Assembly (NCBI GenBank): GCA_023213395.1
Contig: CM041465.1
Span: 111,731,741 to 111,795,740, forward strand
Direction of reading: 5' to 3'
DNA: 64,000 nt
Origin: Cycas panzhihuaensis
Taxonomy: Eukaryota > Cycadophyta
Part shown: positions 35,141 to 47,330 of the stretch, in pieces
Position numbering within the stretch: position 1 is the stretch's first letter
Layout of the letters: each line of letters starts with the position of its first letter
Made by a program: the position numbers and the translations under genes
The notes under the pieces: generated by a model
Databases searched by the model: none
What the model was told of the DNA's origin: nothing
The model's input: the letters and a program-made list of their open reading frames with translations, nothing else

Positions 35141-35640
35141 ATCCCCCCCTTAATGGTGGAAGGTCATTTTCAAAAAATCTATTCTATGAGGTCTTTATTT
35201 GAGCCTCATTATTATATTAAAATTCTAAATGACACTTTTGTAGGAAAACCTTCATGGGGAATTAAAACCCACGAACTTTCTAAGATCTATAGCCCCTTTT
35301 ATAAATCAAAATGACTAAGGTGGCTCTTTGATGTAGCCTGATAACCAAGCAACTTAAATGTGTAGCTTAATCTTCTAAGTCTCCATATACTGTTTAGTCA
35401 TCCTCCATGCCCTTTTGGGTTTTCACATATTCTGATTTTCTAAAACAAGTATAACCCTTATCCTTCTGTGCCCACATGGGGTTTTCACAAAGAGGATAGA
35501 GTAGAGACTTACTCTTATTCTTCCGCATCCACAAGGGATTTTTACGAATAGAATAAAGTATGATGATCCTTTTGCCATCTTCTTCAATCAATCGAAGATG
35601 GAGGCCCTAAGGCTGAGATGCCTTCAGAATTGTTCAAACT
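35141..35640 (-). other. 3' untranslated region of copia E2
   Basis: Noncoding; aligned with the same region of E1 (32747-33230). It holds two copies of a CCCACAWGGGRTTTT unit about 60 bases apart. No conserved open frame. Confidence 0.55.
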
Positions 35641-36190
35641 TCACCCTTTGCAATAGTTTGGTGAAGATATCGGCCACTTGATCTGTTATGGGGTAATAAT
35701 CTTATTAAATTATGCTGTCATGAACAAGTTCCCTAATCCTGTAGACTTTTCTACTTATGTGTTTAGTACGATTGTGAAATACAAGATTTTTTGCCATGTA
35801 GATTACTGATTGATTATCCACATGAAGACTCGTAGGACTTATTTAGATGATATTCAATCTTTTCAATAATTTTCTCAGCCATATCACCTCTTTACTGGTC
35901 TCAGAAGCAGCAATGTATTCAGCTTCGGCAGTTGAATCTACAACTATCTTCTTCCATCTAGATCTCCATGATATTAGTGATGTTCTAAGAAACGTTACAT
36001 ACCCAGACATAGATCTTCCTATATCTTTATCTCCTATAAAGTCTCAGTATGTGTATGCAGAAAGCTTGAAGTCTGAATTAGGTTCATACAATAGACCATA
36101 TTTGCTGGTCGTCTTAAGGTATCTCAACGCTCGCTCTACTACCAGCCAATGATTTTACTTAGGATTTGTCATATAATGAGCAAGAATGCT
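35641..36190 (-). pseudogene. RNase H of copia E2
   Basis: On the - strand, GRSMSGYVTFLRTS, a run ending DSTAEAEYIAASETSKEVIWLRKLL, and the end motif DNQSVIYMAKNLVFHNRTKHI are all readable. A few frame breaks are present. The first catalytic Asp region is decayed, while DSTAEAEY and DNQS are retained. It removes element RNA from the RNA/DNA hybrid. Confidence 0.8.
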
Positions 36191-37200
36191 GACAGAGTGT
36201 ATAATATCTAGCCTTATCTTGGTAGTGTAGATCAGACTACCTACAAGTTTCCTATAGAGTGTTGCATCTTCCTCCCTAGTATCACCTTCAACTGAGAGTT
36301 TGGTGTTAGGATACATAGGTAACATCACTGGTCAAGCATCTTCTAACTAAAACTTGGTTAGAAGATCGTCAATGTATTTTTCTTAGGAGAGGAAAGTTTT
36401 TCTATTCTTTTGTGTTACTTCAATTCCCAAGTAATATTTCATCAAATCAAGGCCAGACAATTTAAATGTTTTGCTAAGGTCCTTTTTCAGCTAGCTTATT
36501 GCCTATTCACTATTACCTGTTACTAGCATGTCATCCACAAAGATTATGAGATAAGTGACTTTATCCTTATGGCACTTAATGAACAATGTTGCATTAATAT
36601 CTTGATAGTCACAAACCCTATATCCAAGTTGCCTCATCCTTTTAGACAACTTGGCAAACCAAGCGTGAGGGGCTTGTTTAAGGCCATACAAGGACTTTTT
36701 GAGCCTATAAACCTTATGGTCTTGACCTTCGATCTAATATCCTTCTAGCTGAGCCATGTAATTTCCTTCTTCAAGATCTCCATTGAGAAACGTGGTCTTA
36801 ATATCAAGTTGGTGGATTTTTCAATTGTGTTGAGCAACCAAGGCCACAGGAGTTCTAATTGTAGGCCACTTGGTTATAGGTGTAAAGACTTCAGTGTAGT
36901 CGATTCCATCCCTTTGTGTAAATCCTTTAGCTATCAACCTCGCCTTGTATTTTTCAAGGGTGCCATCTAATCTATATTTGTTTTCGAACACCCATTTATT
37001 TTGAACTACCTTTCTACCAAGTGGTAGATCAATGAGCTCCCATGTATCATTCTTGATAAGAGATTGGTACTCTTTGTTCATGGCATTTCTCTAAGTTGTA
37101 TGCTTTACAGCTTCTTGGTATGTTAAGGGCTCTTCATTTGGAGTAAGGTGAAATTTTGTTGGTTCCAGCTCAGTATATAATGATTCCTACATCCTTGCTC
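36191..37200 (-). pseudogene. reverse transcriptase of copia E2
   Basis: The N-terminal part is open at 36821-37081 with KWVFENKYRLDGTLEKYKAR, LIAKGFTQRDGIDYTEVF. The palm is open at 36503-36691 with MYGLKQAPHAWF and the catalytic LIIFVDDMLVTG intact. Stops and a frame break separate the parts. The order and wording are standard copia RT. Confidence 0.87.
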
Positions 37201-38740
37201 CATGGGCACTTCAAGTGCTAGTTTTTCCCACCTCATCTAATCGTATGTCCTTATTGAGCTGGCGGGCTTCTCGAGATCCTCAAGTTGGGAATGATGTCCT
37301 CATTTCCCCAACTTCTTAGTTCTCATCATATTTGTTAAAATGATTATTTTGTGAGGAGTATGTTGATGTTCCTGAGGAAGATGGTCCTTCTACTACTATT
37401 TAGCCTTTGTCAACTAAAGGTGGAGAGGATGGTTCTTCTATAATGGCTTTGCCTTTGTCAACTCTGTTATCTTCAAAAGATGGTGCTGGATGTGCACTTA
37501 TTAGTTCAGAGTCACAACTTGTATCCTCCAAGGCTCTATTGTTAGCTTCTAACATTTGGAGTAATTTATGTCTACCGCCCCCTCTCCCCCCAAAATTTAG
37601 AATCTAAACATCATACTTGATAACATTATTGTAGCAGCGTGAGAGTACTATCGAGTCTAATTTAAGTAATTGATCCTCTGTCTCTGTAAAAATGACATCT
37701 CTAGTAACGATGATTTTTTGTTGTGAAGGTATGAAGACCTTATACCCTTTCTATTCCATAGGGTATCTAATAAAGATGCCTTTAAGTGCCCTTGGCTAGA
37801 GTTTATTTTGATCTGCATCCAGAATATAGGCATAGCATGTAGAGCCAAAAATTTTAAAGTAGTAAACAATGGGGGCTTATCCTGACCACTTTTGATTAAG
37901 TGATCATGCTTCCTTTGATGGGCTAACAGCATTGATACAATAAATAGTTGTCCAGATTGCTTCAGCCTATAAATAGGTAAGTACATTTTTATATATTAAC
38001 ATAGCATGAGCCATGTTCATGATTGTCCTGTTCATGCACTCAGCAACTCCATTTTGCTGTGGGGTATCTACTACTGTTGTTTGATGCTGGATACCATTGT
38101 CTTAAAGGTAGCTTTCAAACTCATGTGAGGTATATTCGCCACCATTATTAGTTCAAAGACATTTGAGTTGATAACCTGACTCTTTTTCAGTGAGGGCTTT
38201 GAATTCCTTGAATATACTGAATGCTTTATCTTTCTTGTGTAGAAAATCCACCCATACTTTTCTAGTGAAATCATCAATGAAAGAGATGTAATATAACTTG
38301 CCCTTTAGTGAAGGAATGGGCATTGGCCCGCATAAATTAGAGTGTACCAATTGTAATGGATGGCTCAATTTCCACTGACTTTTGAGAAAGGGTTCTCGAT
38401 GAGGTTTGGCAATGATACAAGCTTCACATTTAAAAGGCTTAGAGGAAAACTTTAGAAGGTTTGAAAGAGTGTTAGAAAGATCTCTAAGTCTATCAATGTG
38501 AACATGGCCCATACGAGCATGCCAAAGAGCTTCTAGTGACAATGTTGGATGGGTCAAGATGGAATTAAATGTAAATTCTTCATTGGTATAAGGGCTTTGG
38601 GCATAATGTGCTTCAGAAGATGGAGAGCCATTCAGTCGAAAGAGTTTTCTAGAGAGATGTCCAGTCAAAACCACCTGATTAGTTGGAGGGTGAATGACCT
38701 TAAGAGTCTGGTCATTTGTGGTTATACTCATATCAAATCC
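37201..38740 (-). pseudogene. integrase of copia E2 with RT linker
   Basis: Open at 38153-38731. It starts with the GAG-pre-integrase region (ALWHARMGHV, then CEACIIAKPHREPF), the zinc-binding H-x3-H...C-x2-C pattern. Then LVHSNLCGPM stands where the family has an Asp in place of Asn. FIDDFTRKVWVDFL follows. The core continues to about 37990 with stops, and 37657-37986 is its C-terminal part. The linker to RT (37210-37640) is Ser-rich. Asp-to-Asn at the first catalytic residue is a G-to-A transition. Confidence 0.82.
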
Positions 38741-39089
38741 ACGAGAAACAAGTGTGGATAAAGAGAGTAGGTTTTATTTAAGATTGGGTATGTATAAGAC
38801 ATCAAGTAATATCAAATCTTCTAAGCCTGGGAGTTTCGGGTAAATGTTGCCAATTCCTTCAATAGGTTGTTGTGATTTATCAACCATGTGAACAACTCCA
38901 TGAATATTTGAGTCAAATGTTTGAAATAGACTGTGATTGCATGTCATATGTTGAATTGCTCCTGTGTCCATAATCTACTGTCCATTGATTGAAGCCACAC
39001 TATTAGCAATTCCAATAGGGCTTGGCATTGGTGAAGGGAATTCACAAGTGATATATCCACACCGAGCTTCAAAGAATCTCTTTAGTTGG
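38741..39089 (-). pseudogene. protease of copia E2, left side of the C insertion
   Basis: Open at 38774-38971 with MDTGAIQHMTCNHSLF, the copia-type active site (D-T-G). LLDVLYIPNLK is near the end. Bases 38972-39089 encode the gag-protease junction. The C insertion point at 39089 lies there, and the same frame continues at 55770. Confidence 0.85.
39085..39089. repeat. left target-site duplication of element C (GTTGG)
   Basis: GTTGG immediately precedes the 5' LTR of C. An identical GTTGG at 55770-55774 follows the 3' LTR. Confidence 0.93.
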
Positions 39090-41822
39090 TGTTTCCTGGC
39101 TTCCGAGAATGGATACAGAGTGGTCGACTCAGGTAAGTGCAGGTATGATTCTCACCTTATCATTGCTTTCTTTTGAGATGAGTGTGTGCTTGCATGTTAT
39201 GATCCCGTAGATGATCTTGTTGTCATCTACACTTATTCAGCCTATGACAACTATAGCGAGGGAACATTCCCAATGAGTGTGGAACCCCAGTGGCTATTCC
39301 ACCTCCCGCATTCTGCCCTACTCACTTTGAGATCCATTTGGCTCATGTCACCCATGCCCGTGTGATGACCCATAATTATTTGGTTGACTTGTCACATCTT
39401 TTGAGTCCTATTTTTGCTCTTCTTGACTCGTTTGTTGGCCTGTCTACCCTTGGGTAGGTGTCTCAGCCCCTAATTAGCCTCTTTTGTCACTAGCCCACAC
39501 CCCAGGCTGGCTGTTTGGGCCAGATTTAGCCCCTGGTCACATCTTGTAGCAAAATTCGTAGTACCTCTGTAAATTTTGCAGTACCACGAAATTTGCGGCG
39601 GGACGACTGCTTAAGTTTGTTTTAAAAAAATCTATCATGGTAGTTTCGTATTTATTGCAAAACTGCCATGTGTTTCGCAACTGACTCACTGCCAATTGCA
39701 CCCTAATCGCTCGTTTAGGGTTTAGGCTGGGTATTTAAGTCCTCCCTAAGTCATTTTTAGGATCCTTTTGCTCATTTTTTGAAGGCTTCTCAAGGAAAAA
39801 TGCCCTATGCTCTATTATTCCCTATTGCTCCACTACTACTATAGGACCTGTACCTCTCCTCTAGTGCTTAGCTCTCCTTTGGTATGGCTAGGACATCTTC
39901 CCAGCCCTTCACACGCCTTGGAGAGGACCCCTTTGTAGAGATCTTAGCATTTTCTCACTCAGGCAGCCATTAAGCATCCTCAAAGTGCAAGTGTTTCCTT
40001 CAACTCCATTAGTAGGGGTTCCAAACCTACTATTCCATAGCTCTTTGGCAGATTTCTTAGCCTTCTTTCATCATCTCTTAACTGAGGCAAAAACCTCCCT
40101 TCTCTTTCTCAGGTATTCATTGGTTTAAGTTACTTTCTTGTCTAATTTATGCCCTATTTTGCTTGTCATTTCTAGCTCTCCTTGCTTTGATCTTTGAAGG
40201 TTGCTCTTGCCTTGTTTTGGGTTGTCCTATTTCTGCCATTAGACCCCCCTTTCTTGTGTTTCTTGCTCAAAACAATGTTAAAGAGGGGTTGCATAGGGTT
40301 TAGGTGAGAGCTGGGTGGATTCTGCACCACCTTCCATGCTCCTCAAGTGGCTCTTTGCCCCTAAAACCTTCCCTTTTTTCCTGTGCTACTCTTGGCAATT
40401 AAACAAAGGTTTGTTACACCATTTTTAGCCACTGAAATCAGTACTGTCACTCATTGTAACGCTGGTTTGAGGGCTTGCACCTTGATCTGGACAACTCACA
40501 TAAACCCCGGCTACTTGTCCCTTGCCCAACTTCTTCCCCGACAATCCAGTTTGCTTCCCATAGAACCCTGGCTTACTGTAGATCCTCTTGGGCTCTTTTC
40601 AACTCTTGTTGCCTCTATTTCCAGCCTTCTTGCACAACCATACCCTCGCTGCCCCATGGCTTCTTGAGGGAGAGTAGGGTTGTTCCTTGCAGGAGGTGGA
40701 CCACTCCAAGGCTTACCGGTTTACCTATCTTTTACTTTGATTATTTTCCGCTATAGTTTAGCATTGTAATGTTGAATACTAACGTGCATGTATTTAAGTT
40801 TATGCTTGCCTGATATGTACATATATTGTTAGGGTTCTCTATTGTATGCTAGCACCCTTTCTCCAGATAGGGGGATATTGTCATTTACTTGCAGGTGTTT
40901 GGAATACGCAAAGGGTCCATTCCTCTTTCTTCCTTCGTGGGTAAGTGCTTCCATTTATGCTTTACTTCTGTATTTCATTTGTTGCTAGCATTTCGTTCCT
41001 TTCCTTTCCTTTCTTGGTACTTTAGTTCTATTTTTGGGGAAGGTAAGGGAGCCCCACATTCCAGTCTACCGCAACCCTTCACGTCTGCTGTGCCTTGTGG
41101 AGCAACTTCGAGTGCCTTGTGGGAACGCCATCGCTTTGTCATGCCTCTATTCTGGGTACATACTCTTGCTTTACTCCCACCTCCTTTTTTCTTTATCGTT
41201 TAGTGCAATAGTAATTAGCTCATCAGAAAGAGAAAGGAAAATCAACCTCTGTCTTAGTTTATACTCCACTTACTTTGTTGCTTGCATTTTATTTGCTATA
41301 GGAAAAGGTCTTAGGAAGCCTTCCCTTTCACCTTTTTCCCCTTTTTGCCTTGCAAACTTCCCTCTTGCTTTGTCCACTCGCCTTACTTAGTTAAGTTTAC
41401 TTGCACACATCGTAACTTTTCCTTTTAGTTATTTCTTTTGTGCTCCCTCTCGGTTTTTCCGCCTAGCCGGGTAACTGAGTGGATCCCATTCGTAGGCCAT
41501 TCATTTGCCTACCTTTTCTCGTTTCCCACTGCTCTAGGGAAACCCTTGAAGGGTTCTGTCCTTCCCCTTCCAGCCATCCCAAGGTGAGAGGATCCTTCCC
41601 TTAGGTCAACCCAGGCTAACCTTATGCCCCTTCTCCTCTTGTTTGATGTGGGGAACCACTTCCAGGTAGCTAGATTCCATTTGCAGGTCCTGAACTTGAG
41701 CTCTAGCATACGGGGCACCCTGCATGGTATTTTCCCTACTTATAGGTCTTTTCTCAATTGTGCCATCGACCGTTCTTACCATTCCTACTCAGTTAGGTAC
41801 CTATCCCGTAGATGCACATCCA
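39090..41822 (+). repeat. 5' LTR of element C
   Basis: It aligns end to end with 53044-55769, with scattered transitions. It contains a TATA-like TATTTAAG (39732-39739), an imperfect inverted repeat near 39545-39600, and several strong splice-donor-like sites. These include CTCAGGTAAGTG at about 39128-39139, close to the LTR start, and the block GGGGAAGGTAAGGGAGCCCCAC near 41036. Open frames inside are not supported as genes. Confidence 0.93.
39732..39739 (+). promoter_or_regulatory. TATA-like box of element C LTR
   Basis: TATTTAAG after AGGCTGGG. It is conserved in the 3' LTR (53689-53696) and placed like TATAAAAA in A. It precedes a long region that would be R-U5. Confidence 0.55.
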
Positions 41823-41823
41823 C

Positions 41824-41841
41824 TGGTGACCATACTAGGGA
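41824..41841 (+). promoter_or_regulatory. candidate primer binding site of element C
   Basis: TGGTGACCATACTAGGGA starts one base after the 5' LTR. TGG is required to pair with the CCA end of a tRNA. I could not assign the tRNA; transitions have probably altered the site. Confidence 0.6.
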
Positions 41842-43915
41842 CTGCCAGTAAGGGAGCTAGTTTCTGCTCTCTTCCATTAGTTTTTCTACCTCTTTGTGGT
41901 TCTTTTCCTACTTCATTCTCTCCGTTGGGCATTCCCCAATGCGTGTGCCTTTATCGCCCTTTCTTTTTCCTAACAGTGTTGGTTGACCTTGCATGCGATG
42001 TTTCTCTCATCGCTTACGTGGTCTACCTCCATTGCTAGAAGACCCTGAGTATTATCCTCTTCTTTTGTCAGATTCTGATTTGACTATGGAGGGATACTCT
42101 TCCGATTGGGCCTATCACACCTCAGCTTTGGAAACCCATGATTTTCCTTCTTCTATTCCAAGATCCACCCAATAGGGTGATGATCCTATTTATTACCCGG
42201 GTGACCAACATCACCCGCTTGACACCCATCCCTCTACCCATGTGGTAGAAGAGTCTTTTCCTCTTGAGATTTACCACTCAGTTGGTGACTCTTATGAGGA
42301 ACATCCCAAGGGATCTACTTCATTCAAGGTCCCATCCACCTCTTATGAGCACGTAGACACCCCTCCAGCTGATGTGGTTGAAGCCTTTAACGAGTGTCAT
42401 CATGTTGCTCGCTTCCAACCACGTCCTAGATGGTTTGAGGATGCCTTTCGTGGAGGAGCCTCTTCTTCTTCTGCTCCTCCCTCACCTTCCTCATCCTCAT
42501 CTACTCTTCTTGTAACAACCAACCCCTTCGTGCCTACGCATGTGTCCTGCTCCTTCCCTATTCCTATTGTGGGGATACATGTTGCACCTTCTGTCCCTCG
42601 CCAAGGTCCTAGCATTTCAGGATCTTCCCACAGTATGTCTTTCCCTTAGTTGAAGGTTAGCATACCCTTCCCTAGCCAAATCAATGTGCCATCCCCTAAT
42701 GTGGCACATACTTTCTCTAGTAGGCCTACTGGTCCTACTAACCCTTTAGCTGTTAGTCATGTGGGACCCACTCCCACACACCCTCAAAATCAATCTGTTG
42801 GGGCTTCCTTTTACATCCCCCCAAGGTATACTTCTCAACCTTAGGGGTAGGGTAAGGGAAGCCACCTCCCAGCTTATGGAGTGGATCCACTACACCCATA
42901 TGGGGTTGCCCCACCTACGGGTGGCCCATATGGGCAAAACCCAGTTCCACATCCGTCTTTTCCATCATCTAGTGCAATTCCTTTTGCCATGCCTTCACAA
43001 GGGAACCTGACTCCCTTCCAAGGCACTTATCCTCAAGTCCCCTCCCAGCAAGGGGCATTTCCTTAAGGAGAGATGGGTGTGCCACCCCCATTCGCTCCTT
43101 GCCCACTGCCTACTACGTCATTTGTTGATCCTATGGCCTAGGCAAAGGCATGCCCCTTCATGGACTATAGATCAACACCTCTATCCATTGAGGCATTAAG
43201 AACTAATCTGCCACCTCATCCTCCTGAAGTTCCTAGATTTGATAGAACTTTGTCATAAGACCTAGCTGAGCATGTGTGTAGTTTCTCTATGGTGTGCATA
43301 GACTACTGGGCATATGACCAAATCCTAATGAAATTGTTTCCATGATCCTTGCAGGGTGACGCCCTTAAGTGGTTCTACTATCTCCCTGCCCACTCCATTT
43401 ATTCGTTCCAGTAATTGGTGGACAAGTTCATCAACTATTTTGATATAGCCCATCCATTCGAGAGCGGAATGAAATCCCTCTTATCGCTCAAACAAGGTCA
43501 CGATGAACTAAATCGTGACTTTGTATGGTGATTCTATGACTTGCTTCACTCCACTAAGGCAACATTGCCTGAGGAGTTGAAGAGAGATCTCTTCATTAAC
43601 GTACTTCATCCCGAAGTGTTTGTGGAAGTCCTTAAAATAAGGGCGACCACATGCGACTCCACGATCATCAAGTGCTTAACGTTGGAGGCTATTGAGATCC
43701 AAGCTGGACTCAAGAAACCTCTTAAGCCGTCACAACGATGTGAGGTACTACCTTCAACCAAAGATACCAAACCTTCACAACCTCCCAGGTCTTCCTCTCA
43801 CCTGACTGAGAGGACCTTAGACCCCCTCACATCAGCCATATGCTCATTCGAGTGTACGATGAAGGAGCTTAACCTCCAAGCCCCTTCATCCCCAACATCC
43901 AACAAATAAGTCCAA
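41842..43915 (+). pseudogene. gag of element C
   Basis: A single frame runs from the ATG at 41993 to 43909, broken only by TAG, TAA and TGA codons, for example at 42173, 42647 and 42842. The first 380 codons are Pro/Ser/Gly-rich and of unknown role. The conserved retrotransposon gag core lies at about 43150-43570, with PPEVPRFDRTLS, GDALKWFYYLPAHSI and KSLLSLKQGHDELNRDF. Lys/Pro-rich sequence follows. The start is the first ATG in the long frame after the PBS. The ancestral gag was thus unusually long, over 600 codons. Confidence 0.8.
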
Positions 43916-44500
43916 CAAACAACTCAAGCTCCCCTCCCCAGGAATGGAAATGCCAAGTCCTCTCAAGCGAGGAGGTCAGATCCCCCGCTTGAGAAGAAGT
44001 GGTGCTCCATTCATGGGGAGTGCTTCTACGATGACTCACATTGCAGGGACTAGCATCCTAAGGATGCCTTTTGATGTGACTTTTCCTCTAAACGGGGCCT
44101 CAAGGCCTAATTTGGACCAACCAGTTCACAAGGATTCATTCCCTAAACATGGAGAACACGATCGCAATGCCCAAACCAAGAATAACAAGAACCGAGGAAG
44201 ATTGCCTAATTCCCATCCTTCCCGTGATAAAGGGAAGAGCGCCAGGAATTCGTCCTCTTCCTCCCGTTCCCCTAGCCGCCATACCCCATCACCTTCACAA
44301 CCCTAGAATAAGGGGAAGAAGATGATCCAGTTGCTTGAGGTGACTCCTTCTTATGCCTTTACACGGTCTTAGGCCACCAAGAAAGCAGCAGGGGCTTCTT
44401 CTTCTTCTACTCCTTCCGACCCTCTTCTGGAGAACCCTCCTCCGGAGATAGCTCTCTTCCCCAAGGCTATTCCTGTATGCCCAGGTCATTACGATTTCCA
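43916..44500 (+). pseudogene. zinc-knuckle region and gag-protease junction of element C
   Basis: The frame of gag continues through KKWCSIHGECFYDDSHCRD near 43990-44050, a degenerate Cys/His knuckle. A +1 frame (43944-44306) is the one that continues into protease and RT, so a frame change occurs here. It may be programmed or a later indel. The + frame end is Ser/Arg-rich. Confidence 0.6.
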
Positions 44501-46000
44501 AAGGGCACTTACCCAGCCTACTGCGAAGAGTAAGCCCTTCTCCATCATGGATGAGCTTTATATTGTTGCCGTAGAAATGTCCTTGATGGACGTTTTGAGG
44601 AGTTGTCCTGAGCAGTGGGCCCTCCTCCTAGAAGCTTTAAGATTGAATGATGCACCTGTTCACGCTTTGGGTGTTACCCAAAGTCACAAACCCATTATTT
44701 CATTTGATCCTAAGGACCTTCCTCCTGCAGGTGAAAGGGAACATCAGTGGAACTTCCCATTCACTATCACTATCAACACACCCGATTGTACTCTTCTAAG
44801 GACTGCTGTCGACAACGGTTCTTCTGTGAATGCCATGCCCTTGCGTGTCATGCAAGAGCTTGGTATTTTTGCCTTGGAACTTATTCTATGGTGATGCCAA
44901 GGTTATGACGGTAGTGAGAAGATCCCTTTGGGATCTGTTGTGATTCTGCTCATCCTTGAGGGCAAGACTATTCTTGCCTATATTGTAGTCCTCGATGTTG
45001 GCATCGACTACAACCTTCTTCTAGGTCATCCATGGCTCGACCAAATGGGAGCCGTATACTCGACTCTTTAGGGACAACTTAAATTTGTCCATGATGGGCA
45101 AATGAGGGTGATTCCTTGCGAACGTCCACTTACCAAACAAACTCGTTCTGCTAATCCGGCAAACTGAGGTCCTTCTACACATGCCTCAGCTTGCTTTATT
45201 GGTATGCCTAATCCATCCAAAGAAGATATCGCATCTTCTTCCCCTAGTCTCACGCAGTTCGCCCCTATTAGCATTGGGAGCTACAGGTACCTTACTTTGT
45301 TTAGTGATGACAAGTTGCACGATGAGGATGAGGATTGTCTCCATCCCGTCTCTTTCCTCCGCACCAGTAGGTCGCACTCGTCTCGTTCTAGATCCCCATC
45401 TAGAACCTCTTTCATTAGTGAGACTAGCCACTCCTACGTATCAAATGTTATCACTCGTGTCAACTCATCCATTGTCAGTTCTTCTCCCTCATCACCTGCT
45501 GCAGGTGATGGTTTCAAACAACTGCCTTTTGCTGCTTCCGAGGAGCCTCCTTTTGACTCTCTATTAGAGTTTTGCGAGGAAGACAGGTAACCTAACAACC
45601 ATCATGGTCTCGTTGCCTCCACTCCCTCTAGTACTTCATCTACTCGAAGTAAGGTCATCCATGGGGTGGATTACTTTGAGGATGATGAAGCCCTACTTGA
45701 GCACTTAGTGGGCTTCGCGCCTCACTTGCCTTCTGGCCACCACAGGCTTGGTCACCAAAAGATCCTTGCGGTTGGATCCATACTTGTCGATCCGATCCCA
45801 TCTCCTATTCCACCTCCTCCTGTTGACCTTGCCCCTCTCCACTTTGAGGAGGGTAATGCCATGTGCATGGGGGCAACCCAAGACATAGTCTTGGTCCCCA
45901 GCAAGGTCATTAAGGTTGGGATGGAATGTTCTCTTGATGAGGTAAGGGAGTACTCCCTTTTGTTCTAGGAGTTTTAGGACATTTTCACGTGGGATTATGC
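44501..46000 (+). pseudogene. protease and protease-RT linker of element C
   Basis: Open at 44547-44894 with the active site AVDNGSSVNAMPL intact at about 44805-44840. DYNLLLGHPWLDQMGAVY follows at 45008-45060. The linker is in the same frame, open at 45204-45590 and 45666-45968, and ends GNAMCMGATQDIV. It has a run of Ser/Arg and acidic residues and no domain I recognise. Stops at 44892, 45070 and 45588 interrupt it. Confidence 0.78.
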
Positions 46001-46820
46001 TGACATGAAGGGAATTGATCCCTCCATTATCTCTCATAACCTCACTACCATCCTTGGCACCTGCCCTGTATGCCAGAAGCAGCGTCCCCTTCACCCGAAG
46101 CTCTTATCCACCATCAAGATGGAGGTTGAGAAGTTTTTGGATGCTGGGCTTATTACTTCCATTGACTACCCTATGTGGGTCTCCAATATTGTCCCCGTTG
46201 CTAAAAAGAACAGGGCAATTCGTATATATATCGATTTCTGTAACATTAACAATGCTTGTCCTAAGGACAACTTCTTGCTCCCCTTTACTGATCAAATTAT
46301 TGATCATACTGCTAGATTCGAAGTCATGTCCTTAATGGATGGCTTCTCCAGCTATAACCAAATTTAGATTTCTCCTAAAGACTGCCACAAGACAGCCTTC
46401 ACTACACCATGGGGTACCTTTGCCTATAAGGCAATGCCCTTTGGCCTTAAGATTGTAGGTGTTACTTACCAAAGAGCCATGCATTTCATCTTCCATGACC
46501 TCATTGATAACACATTGGAGGTCTTCATGGATGATATGATGGGCCTCTCTTGTATCAGGGCCTATCATCCCTCTGACTTGCGGGCCATCTTTTCATGATA
46601 CCGCTGGTATCATGTCAGTCTAAATTTGCTTAAGTGCATATTTGCCATTACCTTGGGTAAACTCCTTAGGTTTCTTGTGTTCAAATAAGGAATCCAAATT
46701 AATCCTGATAAGGTCAGGGCAATCCTTGATATGTTGCCCCCTAGGACCCAACGACAGATCAAGTCGTTCCTAGGTAGGCTTGGTTTCTTAGGCGCTTCTT
46801 AGCGAATTTCGCTGTAAGCG
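46001..46820 (+). pseudogene. reverse transcriptase of element C
   Basis: Open at 46005-46367 with LITSIDYPMWVSNIVPVAKK, DFCNINNACPKDN and MSLMDGFSSYNQI. The next codon is TAG at 46365 where A has CAG, a clear C-to-T change. It continues with MPFGLKIVGVTYQRAM and the catalytic FMDDMMG. A frame loss of one base occurs at about 46785. The frame is shared with the protease, so pol is a single polyprotein. Confidence 0.85.
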
Positions 46821-47330
46821 CTAAACCCCTTACGAACCTATTGAAGAAGGGAGCCCCTTTTGCCTGGTCTTACAAGACCCAAAAGGCCTTAGAAGGACTC
46901 AAGGAAGCCCTTGCTTCAACTCCTACGTTGGCACCTCCTCGATTTAATAAGTCCTTCGTCTTGTACACCTCGGCGACTGATGAATCCTTGGGCACTATGT
47001 TAGCTCAAGAGGATGACTCAGGAACCGAGAGAGCTATATATTTCATCAATCACACCCTCGTGGCTGCTGAACTTAACTATTCTCCTGCCGAGAAGGAGTG
47101 TCTCTCCTTAGTCCATGTGACCAAGAAGTTTAGACACTACTTGTTTGGTAACACCACCAAGGTGATCATCCAATCCGATCCCTTGTGATACTTGCTCACT
47201 CGTTCAGATTTGATGGGTAGGGCCGGTTGTTAGGCCGTCCTGCTTCAAGAATTTGACCTTCATATCGTTAACTAGAAATAAAAAAAGGAAATGGTAATGG
47301 TTGAGCAGCTAGAAGATGCCCCTATTCCTA
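46821..47330 (+). pseudogene. gypsy-type RNase H (gRNH) of element C
   Basis: Open at 46841-47188. It begins with the connection (KTQKALEGLKEALASTPTLAPP). RNase H follows with FVLYTSATDESLGTMLAQ, ERAIYFINHTLVAAELNY, and AEKECLSLVHVTKKF. The first catalytic Asp is Ser, as in A, while the Glu in AEKECL is retained. Decay after 47188. Confidence 0.78.

Noticed and set aside
41034-42038. Several open frames of about 100 codons near the end of the 5' LTR of C
   Set aside because: The 3' LTR copy has different frame breaks at the same places, and no domain is recognised.
45181-45590. Overlapping + and - frames in the protease-RT linker of C
   Set aside because: Only the frame continuous with protease and RT (45204-45590) is supported; the others are shadows.
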